DNA of 18,800 bases from Candidatus Zixiibacteriota bacterium (lineage in GTDB: Bacteria > Zixibacteria > MSB-5A5 > GN15 > FEB-12). The stretch lies in assembly GCA_016213305.1 (NCBI GenBank), contig JACRAV010000176.1:1-18800 (forward strand). The letters are read 5' to 3'. Every line of letters starts with the position of its first letter. The stretch's first letter is position 1. Below the pieces are notes generated by a model. The model worked only from the letters and a program-made list of their open reading frames with translations. It was not told the origin of the DNA and ran no database searches. The position numbers and the translations under genes were made by a program. Positions 7,487-14,400 of this stretch are shown here, one piece after another.

Positions 7487-8595
7487 GATCTCTGCTCGGC
7501 GAGGGTGAAACGCTTGCCGGAAAGTTCCTGCACGATCCCCTTAAGCTCAAGAGCCAGGAGAAACTCCATCACTTCGGCCACCGACATATTGGCGGCGCGC
7601 GACAGCTGGTCGATCTGGAGCGGCTTCTCCGACAAAAGACTGACCAGTTCAATTTCCGTTTTGGTCATATCGGGGCGGCGTACAAATTCGCGGGCGGCCA
7701 CCTGACCTTTCAGGTACGGAAGCTCTTCGAAGATATCTTCAACCCCGGTCAGCAGGCGCGCCCCTTTTTTGATCAGGCGATTGCACCCCAGCGAGGTTTT
7801 CGATCCGGGCGATCCCGGCACCGCAAAGAGCGAGCGATTCTGATCCAGCGCGCAATCGGCGGTGATCAGCGCGCCTGATTTCTCGCCGGCTTCGACCACC
7901 ACCACCCCCGCACTCAATCCGGAGATGATCCGGTTGCGGTCGGGAAAAGTGGCTTTGTCCGGTCGCGTACCGGGCAGGTACTCCGAGAGGATTGTCCCCT
8001 GCTGGGCAATTTTACCGGCCAGTTGGCGATTGAGCGGCGGAAAGATGATTTCAAGCGATGTCCCCCACACCGCCACCGTACGTCCGCCGGCATCGAGCGC
8101 GCCGCGATGGGCGGCCGAATCAATCCCTTCGGCCATGCCGGAGACCACAGTAACTCCGGAACGGGCCAGTTCGGAGGCCAGATTGTACGCGAACATCTTC
8201 CCTTTTTCGGTGGCGTGGCGGGTGCCGACAATGGCGATCATCCGCTCATCGGTCGCAATCAGCTGGCCGTTGAAAAAGAGAATAGGCGGGGCATCGGAGA
8301 TATTGCCAAGCGCTTTCGGATATTCCGGCGAGTCCCAGAAGAGGACCTGCCATTCGCGTTTGGCGATCTCCGCGACCATTTTCCGCGCGGCCGCCTGATC
8401 CTGACACTCGCGGATGTTCGAGGCCAGCCCTTTTGAAATTCCCGAAATGCTCTCCAGCTGGGAAACCGACGCCGACAGAACCGCCGGCACCGATCCGAAC
8501 TTGCGCACCAGCGTCAGGAACCGTCCCCGACCGATACCCGGCACCGACAACAGAGTAATTGCTTCAGTTAATCTCTTTTTGACTTCGGCATTCAT
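7483..8595 (-). CDS. dprA: DNA-processing protein DprA (Smf)
   Basis: The 370-residue DprA protects incoming single-stranded DNA in natural transformation and loads RecA. The N-terminal helix-hairpin-helix/SAM-like region (about 12-62, LLSVPGIGRGR and SISGISKGLA) is followed by the Rossmann-like ssDNA-binding domain (about 84-295) with IVGTR (122-126), SGMAEGIDSAAHRGAL (152-167) and FPDRNRIISGLS (217-228). A C-terminal winged helix spans about 310-366 (TEIELVSLLSEKPLQIDQLS). Length is typical of full three-domain DprA. The ATG at 8595 lies inside the end of obgE (32-base overlap) with GAGA about 10 bases upstream; the stop overlaps the ptsH start. No other competence gene is in the window, so whether the host is transformable cannot be told from here. 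Confidence 0.95.
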   Translation of the reverse strand: MNAEVKKRLTEAITLLSVPGIGRGRFLTLVRKFGSVPAVLSASVSQLESISGISKGLASNIRECQDQAAARKMVAEIAKREWQVLFWDSPEYPKALGNISDAPPILFFNGQLIATDERMIAIVGTRHATEKGKMFAYNLASELARSGVTVVSGMAEGIDSAAHRGALDAGGRTVAVWGTSLEIIFPPLNRQLAGKIAQQGTILSEYLPGTRPDKATFPDRNRIISGLSAGVVVVEAGEKSGALITADCALDQNRSLFAVPGSPGSKTSLGCNRLIKKGARLLTGVEDIFEELPYLKGQVAAREFVRRPDMTKTEIELVSLLSEKPLQIDQLSRAANMSVAEVMEFLLALELKGIVQELSGKRFTLAEQRS

Positions 8596-9562
8596 CCAGC
8601 GTATTCTCTATCCGATTCAAGAAATCTCTGGTTCCCAATCCCGCCACCGCCGAGATGAAAATATAATCTTTCGGCAGGCGGCTCGACAATTCTTTTACGT
8701 CACTTTCGGTCACGGTGTCGATTTTGGTGACGACCGTCAGGGATGGCCGCGCCGTCAGCGCCGGGTCGAAGACCGCCAGTTCGGCCTTGAGGGTGGCCAG
8801 GGCTTCGGGGATATCAAGCTCCTGAATGTCCACCACATAGACAAGCACCATCGTCCGCTGGATATGCTTGAGAAACTGAATCCCCAGCCCCTTCCCCTGC
8901 GCGGCTCCTTCGATGAGACCCGGAATATCGGCCATCACGCACGATTTGAGTTCCCGGAATCTGACAATCCCCAGATTGGGGATCAGCGTGGTGAACGGAT
9001 AATCGGCGATTTTTGGTCGGGCGGCCGAGAAGGTGGCCAGGATCGTTGATTTGCCGGCGTTCGGCTTCCCCACCAGACCGACATCGGCCAGAAGTTTCAA
9101 TTCCATCGAGAGCCGCCGATTCTCACCCGGTATGCCGTCCTGGGCGCGACGGGGCGCCTGATCGGTCGAGGTCTTGAACCAGACATTTCCTCGCCCGCCC
9201 ATTCCCCCTTTGGCGATGGTCACCTTCGCGTCGATTTGATCGAGATCGCCCAACTGCTGGCCGGTGTTCAGGTCCTTGATGATTGTCCCCACCGGGACAC
9301 GCAGGATAATCGGCTCGCCGGATCGGCCGGACCTCTGACGGCCGCTTCCCCCGTGGCCATGTTCGGCCTGGTATTTTGATTTGTACCGGTAGTCGAGCAG
9401 GGTGGCCAGATTGGGGTCGGCCACGACAATGACATCGCCGCCGTCGCCGCCATCGCCGCCGTCGGGGCCGCCTTTCGGGACATACTTCTCCCGCCGGAAC
9501 GATATACATCCGGCGCCGCCGTTGCCGGCGGTGACTTCGATCTCGACATAATCGACGAACAT
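8564..9562 (-). CDS. obgE: GTPase Obg/CgtA, ribosome-associated
   Basis: A 332-residue Obg GTPase, involved in late 50S assembly and growth-state sensing. The Gly-rich Obg fold occupies about 1-157 (GGPDGGDGGDGGDV at 31-44, GGMGGRGN at 119-126). The G domain has G1 GKPNAGKST (165-173), G2 YPFTT (188-192), G3 DIPG (212-215), G4 TKID (279-282, Thr instead of the usual Asn) and G5 SAV (304-306). It ends soon after the G domain, so the variable C-terminal extension seen in many Obg proteins is missing. I chose the ATG at 9562, where the standard MFVDYVEIEV start falls; a TTG at 9598 adds twelve unlikely residues and overlaps the promoter. It is the first gene of the ten-gene operon, and its promoter boxes end only seven bases before the ATG. 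Confidence 0.96.
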   Translation of the reverse strand: MFVDYVEIEVTAGNGGAGCISFRREKYVPKGGPDGGDGGDGGDVIVVADPNLATLLDYRYKSKYQAEHGHGGSGRQRSGRSGEPIILRVPVGTIIKDLNTGQQLGDLDQIDAKVTIAKGGMGGRGNVWFKTSTDQAPRRAQDGIPGENRRLSMELKLLADVGLVGKPNAGKSTILATFSAARPKIADYPFTTLIPNLGIVRFRELKSCVMADIPGLIEGAAQGKGLGIQFLKHIQRTMVLVYVVDIQELDIPEALATLKAELAVFDPALTARPSLTVVTKIDTVTESDVKELSSRLPKDYIFISAVAGLGTRDFLNRIENTLDECRSQKEIN

Positions 9563-9569
9563 AACCCGC

Positions 9570-9598
9570 AATATCCCCGTAGAAGGGGGAAAAGTCAA
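9570..9598 (-). promoter_or_regulatory. Sigma70-like promoter of the obgE operon
   Basis: On the minus strand, TTGACT (plus 9593-9598), a 17-base spacer and GATATT (plus 9570-9575) match the -35 and -10 consensus at 5/6 and 4/6. Only seven bases separate the -10 from the obgE ATG, so a start point about seven bases downstream would fall on the ATG itself and give a leaderless mRNA. Confidence 0.55.
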
Positions 9599-9605
9599 TT
9601 GTAGC

Positions 9606-9634
9606 TTGACGGGGTGGAGCGGGGGTCATATGGT
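9606..9634 (+). promoter_or_regulatory. Sigma70-like promoter of the RhuM-like/Doc module
   Basis: TTGACG (9606-9611), a 17-base spacer and TATGGT (9629-9634) point toward the RhuM-like gene; the start point should be near 9641, giving a leader of about 120 bases. The -35 box lies only seven bases from the -35 box of the divergent obgE promoter, so the two polymerases may compete. Confidence 0.55.
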
Positions 9635-9731
9635 CCCCCTGTCCCATCATGAATGATGGGGGACGGAACCGAAGACAAGATGAAGAAAAGGTAACGATGT
9701 GGTGCGGCGACCTTGGGCCGCCAGACCATAT
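9628..9731. promoter_or_regulatory. 8-bp inverted repeat, candidate operator
   Basis: ATATGGTC (9628-9635) overlaps the -10 box, and its exact reverse complement GACCATAT (9724-9731) lies shortly before the ribosome-binding site. The left arm is upstream of the predicted transcript start, so pairing in RNA is not expected. A DNA-level site for an autoregulating antitoxin fits the position; binding is not shown. Confidence 0.3.
9641..9664 (+). other. Hairpin at the predicted 5' end of the module's mRNA
   Basis: CCCATCAT (9643-9650) and ATGATGGG (9653-9660) form a perfect 8-bp stem with loop GA, right at the predicted transcript start. A 5'-terminal stem of this type often protects mRNA from decay. 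The right copy of the unit has a comparable stem at the same place. Confidence 0.5.
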
Positions 9732-9759
9732 CGTAACGTGAATGCCGTCGAGGGAAGTA

Positions 9760-10791
9760 ATGAGCAAAGACCTGACGAAGTCCGATCTGGACCGCAAGAA
9801 TATACTCAATAACCCCTACGCAGTCGAAGAGATCAAGAAGGCAACGAATCTGCGTGGGATCGAGTTCCGCGGGAAATTGACGTTGATTAAGGAGCAAGTC
9901 GCGGAGTTCTTCGAGGTCGAGCCGAGGACTATTGATAACTACCTTTCAAATTATGAATCAGAACTCAGGCAAAACGGTTACGAGATTTTGCGAGGCAAGT
10001 CGTTACAGGACTATAAAATAGCCCTCAACGAGCAGTGTGGTAACGAAACAGATTTCGTAGGCAAAAGTTTGCATAAAACCACTATGCTCGGAATCTTTGA
10101 CTTCAGAGCTTTTCTCAATCTCGCCATGCTCATAACCGAAAGTGAACGAGCCAAGCTTCTGCGTCAGGCAATTCTTGATATCGTCATTGACACGATCAAT
10201 CAGCGAACCGGCGGTGGCACCAAATATGTCAACCAGCGCGATGAAGACTTCATTATCTCGTATTTCAAAGAAGAACATTATCGCAAGGAGTTTACAGACG
10301 CCTTGCGGGACTACGTCGATATGGGGAACTTCAAATATCCCGCCTATACAAACAAAATCTACGTGAGCATTTTTAGGGAGAACGCGCAGGAATACCGGAA
10401 GATACTCCGACTTCAGGAAAGCGACAAAGTACGTGACACGTTCTATTCTGAAATCCTCGACCTGGTTTCGGCTTATGAATACGGATTTGCCAAAGTTCTC
10501 GAGAGCGCTTACCAGCATGCCGGACGCAAGCTCAGCTCCTGGGAAACTGACGCGTTATTCGCTGAATTTGAAACGCAGGCGCATTGGAAGCCATTGGTGG
10601 AGAAAGCTCGAAGCAAAATGGCCAGCCGTGATCTTGCTTTCCGCGACGCCTTACATCTTCAGTTGAGGGACTACCTCACGCCGCTGGATTCGGCGGAATT
10701 TGAGCGTTTCCTGGGTGAAAAAAGCAAGGAGCTTATTGAGCGTCTTGAAGAGTCCAAAGAGGTCTTTAAGCGCCTCAAGGAGCGCGAGTAG
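9760..10791 (+). CDS. RhuM-like DNA-binding protein, probable antitoxin partner of Doc
   Basis: A 343-residue protein resembling the RhuM-type proteins that accompany or are fused to Fic/Doc domains; the family call rests on remembered motifs. Residues about 36-86 look like a winged helix-turn-helix (LTLIKEQVAEFFEVEPRTID, then YEILRGKSLQDYK). The middle is mixed alpha/beta with GIFDFRAFLNLAMLI (111-125). The last 30 residues (KSKELIERLEESKEVFKRLK) are a coiled coil. The ATG at 9760 is preceded by GAGGGA at good spacing; an in-frame ATG at 9742 lacks such a site. The gene is visibly AT-richer than its neighbours (25 of 60 G/C at 9961-10020 against 42 of 60 at 9301-9360), a sign of transfer. 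Its stop overlaps the Doc start by one base. It probably binds the promoter and restrains the toxin, but this is inferred. Confidence 0.75.
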   Translation: MSKDLTKSDLDRKNILNNPYAVEEIKKATNLRGIEFRGKLTLIKEQVAEFFEVEPRTIDNYLSNYESELRQNGYEILRGKSLQDYKIALNEQCGNETDFVGKSLHKTTMLGIFDFRAFLNLAMLITESERAKLLRQAILDIVIDTINQRTGGGTKYVNQRDEDFIISYFKEEHYRKEFTDALRDYVDMGNFKYPAYTNKIYVSIFRENAQEYRKILRLQESDKVRDTFYSEILDLVSAYEYGFAKVLESAYQHAGRKLSSWETDALFAEFETQAHWKPLVEKARSKMASRDLAFRDALHLQLRDYLTPLDSAEFERFLGEKSKELIERLEESKEVFKRLKERE

Positions 10792-11234
10792 TGGCGCTGA
10801 TCTATCTCACGCTTGAACAGGCGATTGAAATCCACGAAACGACCGTTCGGATCAGCGGCGGCGGTGCCATGGGTTCCTTGGATACCGACAAATTGGATTC
10901 CGTGTTGCACCACATTCAAAATGACGCCTATTATCCAACTGTCGTTGACAAGTTGACGCACTTATTCTTTTGTACTTGTCAATTCCATTGCTTTGAAGAC
11001 GGCAACAAGCGGTTGGCGATATCGTTATGTGCTCAATTTCTTTTATTGAATGGATATCTCACCGTCATGCAAAGATTCTTCCCTGAAATGGAGAATATAA
11101 GTTACCATGTTGCGGCCGGCAGAATTGACAAGGATTTTCTTCGCGAAATCATCTGTGCGGTGATAAACGATGAGATGGACAATGAAGAACTCAAGTTGAA
11201 AATATATGAAGCAATTTCGAGGGATGAGTTATAG
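10791..11234 (+). CDS. doc: Doc-type Fic protein, death-on-curing toxin family
   Basis: The 147-residue product has the length and layout of Doc, the small Fic-fold kinase that phosphorylates elongation factor Tu. The active-site loop reads FHCFEDGNKR, with His66, Asp70, Asn72, Lys73 and Arg74 matching HxFx(D/E)xNKR; like Doc it has Lys where AMPylating Fic proteins have Gly. IHETTVRISGGGAMG (14-28) matches the family's N-terminal part. The start is GTG at 10791, overlapping the preceding TAG in TAGTG, so translation depends on re-initiation. The gene is AT-rich (20 of 60 G/C at 11041-11100), like its partner and unlike the rest of the window. The usual small Phd antitoxin is absent and a RhuM-like protein takes its place. 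The motif is intact, so the toxin may be active. Confidence 0.88.
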   Translation: MALIYLTLEQAIEIHETTVRISGGGAMGSLDTDKLDSVLHHIQNDAYYPTVVDKLTHLFFCTCQFHCFEDGNKRLAISLCAQFLLLNGYLTVMQRFFPEMENISYHVAAGRIDKDFLREIICAVINDEMDNEELKLKIYEAISRDEL

Positions 11235-11236
11235 AC

Positions 11237-11249
11237 GAACGCAACGTTC
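11237..11249 (+). terminator. Small hairpin just after doc
   Basis: GAACG (11237-11241), loop CAA and CGTTC (11245-11249) form a 5-bp stem three bases after the doc stop. No T-run follows, so it is at best a weak terminator or an mRNA 3'-end stabiliser. Confidence 0.25.
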
Positions 11250-11308
11250 TACTCGCGCCGGTGGCTCAGCTTCCTGGTCTTTCCGACCCGCGAAGATGGC
11301 GCGGCCCG

Positions 11309-11455
11309 TTGTAGCTTGACAGGGGTTGCGGGGAGTAATAGAGTCGAGTAATTCTGCCACGAATGGTACAGAACCCGGAGCAAGCCCCCGGGCCACAATG
11401 ACAAGAGTAGTTGAAGAAAGAAAGTGAATGGATCGGGCCGGCGGGCCTTTGGCCC
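11309..11455 (+). repeat. Right copy of the promoter-hairpin unit
   Basis: This is the second member of the unit seen at 9599-9721, placed exactly 1,710 bases to the right by the shared 12-mer TTGTAGCTTGAC (11309-11320). It has the same order: promoter, 5' hairpin, GACAAGA (11400-11406), TGAAGAAA (11412-11419) and a GC hairpin with CCTTTGGCC. No plus-strand gene follows it. Confidence 0.5.
11316..11344 (+). promoter_or_regulatory. Sigma70-like promoter without a downstream gene
   Basis: TTGACA (11316-11321, full consensus), a 17-base spacer and TAGAGT (11339-11344) make a good promoter reading toward the 3' end of the convergent metalloprotease gene. The start should be near 11351. It could produce a small RNA or antisense transcript. 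Confidence 0.5.
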
Positions 11456-11462
11456 TCTATTC
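11351..11462 (+). ncRNA. Candidate small structured RNA
   Basis: Downstream of the orphan promoter there is no open reading frame of note but three possible stems. TTCTGCCA (11352-11359) pairs with TGG and CAGAA (11364-11366 and 11369-11373) around loop CGAA, with a 2-base bulge. CCCGG (11374-11378) pairs with CCGGG (11388-11392). GGGCC (11443-11447) pairs with GGCCC (11451-11455) over loop TTT, and flanking GAATGGA (11426-11432) pairs with TCTATTC (11456-11462). The first stem starts at the predicted transcript start, as in the left copy. Expression is unproven; it may instead be the relic of another cassette leader. Confidence 0.35.
11426..11462 (-). terminator. Hairpin after the metalloprotease stop, possible bidirectional terminator
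   Basis: On the minus strand the stem GGGCC-AAA-GGCCC (plus 11443-11455) lies 21 bases after the protease stop at 11477, is enclosed by the arms TCTATTC/GAATGGA and is followed by the pyrimidine-rich TTTCTTTCTTC. The U-run is not immediate, so termination efficiency is uncertain. Confidence 0.4.
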
Positions 11463-11476
11463 ATGATGTTCGGCGC

Positions 11477-14400
11477 TCACTCACACCCTACTCTCAGCGG
11501 GGTGAAGGAAATGAACAGGTAATCAATCAGCGCCGACAGATCGGAGATATCCACGCGACAGTCGCCGTCCACATCCGCCACCTTGAGCGGCGCAATCGGC
11601 GTGAAGCTTATGAACAAGTGATCGATAAGCGTGGAGAGATCGGCAATATCAGCGCCGTGAGAGTGGTCGATATCCCCAAGTTGCCATGTCCAGAAGTTTT
11701 TGGGATTAGGGCAGAGCGTGAAGAGTCCGTTCCGGTCAATCGCTCGTACTCGCCACCAATAATGAGTCCCCCATGCCAGTGAGTCCGTAAGAGTATATTG
11801 GGTGGTCGGTATCGGCTCAATCTGGACTGCCGGCGTAAACCCTTCGCTTTGCGATAACTCCAGCTTGTAATGGATGGTGTCATACATGTCGGGGTCGGTT
11901 GAGGCCGTCCATCGAAGGGTCGGTTTGAAATCGAACAGAGGCAAGCCCGAGGAATCCGGCGGATCGATCAGCACCGGTGCGGTGGGCGCGTTGGAGCCGC
12001 CCACCCAGAAAGAGCGGGCGCCGCTCCAGCCGGAATATTCATACCCATCGAACGCCCGCGCCCGCCACCAGAAGCGCAGGTTGTCCGGAAGAGCCGGCAC
12101 AACATTCCATCCGGTCTGGGAGGGCGTGGCCGGCACGGCGGCAATAGCTCTTATCATAGTTGTCAGCAACGAATCCGAATAGATCTGAAAGTCATAAGTG
12201 AGCACGTCGTTTTCAGGGTCTAATGAATTGGCGACCGTCGCTCTAGCGTTACCCGGCACCATGGCTCCCTCGGCGGGGCTTAAAAGTATCGGCGGGGATG
12301 GAGCGGTGTTCAGTCGAAACGATCCGTTCTGCCAACTCGACCAGGAAGTTCCGTCACTGACGCGCAATCGCAGATAGTAGGTCTGACCGTCCACGAGCGC
12401 CGCCCCCGAGTAGGCGACCGAGGAATCGCCGAATGCAAATGGCGGCGGGTTCCACATTTCGGCGTTGAGCCAGTCGCTGTCCGAACCAACGGCAAGCTCA
12501 CACATCTGCTGGGTCATGCCGGTTGCGAGACGGGAGGACCAGCTGAGTACCGGAGACGACGACACAACATGTGCGTTCGCGATCTTCCCGTCAATTTTGA
12601 TACTGATCACTCGCGGTTCGAAATACCCGGTGGGCTGAAGAAAGTTCACGATTCGGCGCATAAGCGTATCCACCGGCTGGAGCAGAACCGGGAAAGGCGA
12701 GGGGGCTAGAAACTCCAGGGCGAATGACAGGAAGACTGAGCGCGGCGAGCCGGCGAAAGTCACCCCGCCGTAGCCCATGTCGCCGTTGCCCCATTCATTC
12801 TGGAAGGTGAAAGCAGGTTGTCCCCCATTAACGGGGATAAGAATCGTGTTGCTCCATGTCACCGGTGCGGAGGAGCTCATGCCGACCCGGATGCCATTGC
12901 CGATGTCATTTCCCGCGACGCCGTCGCACACCGCGACCATGGAATCAACCGGGGTCAGTCCGCCGTTCCGGGCATGCAGGTACTGGCTCATGAAGCCGGT
13001 ATCAATGGCCGAAATCTGCGCCGGGGCTTTCACGCTCGCCAGACAGATATTTCCGCCGCCGTCGACAAATGCCTTGAGCGTTGCTATTTTCGCGGCATCG
13101 ATCGCGCCGCCTCCTGTCTCGTTTCCGGTAAACCAAAACAGCGATTTGTACGATTGCACATCCGCGATCAGCGGGGCACCGCTGTTCTTAACATTCCAGA
13201 CCGCGTAGGGAAGTCCAAATTTGGTCAGCGGACCGCCGAGACGAGTTTCATACGTCTTGCCGTTGTCATCATCGACGAGTACGATCCGGGTCCGTCCCAA
13301 TGCCTGTGAGAAGGTAAACGTCGTATTCCAGGTCGTGTCCCCGCCGTACCGGATCGAGTCCATCGCCAGACGCAGAGTGAATTGAACAATGTGCGTCGGC
13401 CAGTCGCCGGGGAGCGTGAACTTGATCGGCGTAACCGGCCCGACCGGAACGGCGGACCCCGCGCTTAGTGAGTCGCTTAACGCTACCGCATTGTTCATAA
13501 ACGTAAGATCAGGGTCATTGCAGGACAAGGTGGCCCGGGAACCGTAGGCCGATCTCATCAGATTTCTGACGCCGAACGTGAACGAGATTGTCTCCCCCGC
13601 TTCCAGCACGCCGTCGCCGTCCCCGTCCGGAATGGGATCGGTGAAGCGTATGGAATCAGGGCCTGAGAGCACTACCCACGGCCGCGACCAGCGGGTATCC
13701 AGGTCGGCATACATGGTCGGGCCGGAGTTGGAGATGCGCCAGACGGCAATCTGGGTCGGAACGGCGGCATAGGCCCGGGAGTTGGGGACAGACAGGTCGT
13801 GAAAATTGCGATTGTTCGAGGAGCCGGGAAAGGGATCTCCCTGGTCGCCCCAACTACCTCCGAAGGCAATCGAATTGAATCCGTCCGCCTGCTCCAGCGC
13901 AATCATGTAGTGATTCGGATCGGCGTTACCGTATTGATTCTCATCGACATGGTACACGAGCAAACCTTCGCCCGGCAATGCCGTATCGAAACCATACCAT
14001 TGCCGGTTCTCGATGAGGAAATACTCCCGCGATCCCGCATATGGCATGATCTTGTATGCGAACGGTTCGGATTCCACCTGAGGGATCGGCGTCTGGTACA
14101 GGTTGGCCGGTGGGGTCAGCACATGCTCGGTCGGTGATATGAACCCAAGGCGCATCTTACACCAGGGATCGCAGTGCGACGGCGACTGGGAGTCGCCGCA
14201 GTAGTTCCCGTAAGCCATCAGCGACCACTCCCCCAGACCCATCGATTGGGTATGGGTCTTATCCACATCGTACAGATCAGGCAGACCAAGGGCATGACCG
14301 TATTCGTGGCAGAAAATTCCTATCGGATGAACACTGTTCCCATACTCTTCCGGATTCATCGTGTACATGAGTGCATACTTGCCGTTGGGTAGATAGATCG

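Larger units (their letters stand above)
9599..9721 (+). repeat. Left copy of a promoter-hairpin unit flanking the toxin-antitoxin island
   Basis: This stretch shares its layout with 11309-11455. Both start with the identical 12-mer TTGTAGCTTGAC, continue G-rich to a -10 box at the same 17-base spacing, and then carry an 8-bp hairpin, a purine stretch with GACAAGA and TGAAGAAA, and a GC hairpin containing CCTTGGGCC (left) or CCTTTGGCC (right). Outside these blocks the copies differ, so they are an old duplication or members of a dispersed family. Confidence 0.5.

Noticed and set aside
8414..9049. 211-residue plus-strand open frame over the dprA/obgE junction
   Set aside because: Antisense of two well-supported genes, no ribosome-binding site and composition of a shadow frame.
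9742..9759. Upstream ATG of the RhuM-like gene
   Set aside because: No Shine-Dalgarno; the ATG at 9760 has GAGGGA at correct spacing.
9123..9809. 228-residue minus-strand frame reaching into the promoter region
   Set aside because: Alternative frame of obgE, very Arg-rich, and it would span both divergent promoters.
9599..11476. Insertion sequence or integron around the toxin island
   Set aside because: No transposase or integrase gene, no clear target-site duplication and no terminal inverted repeats; only the diverged direct repeats are visible.
12310..12501. Short frames inside the metalloprotease gene on both strands
   Set aside because: All overlap a single intact 1.2-kb-residue reading frame with coherent domains; no frameshift or break in the protease was found.
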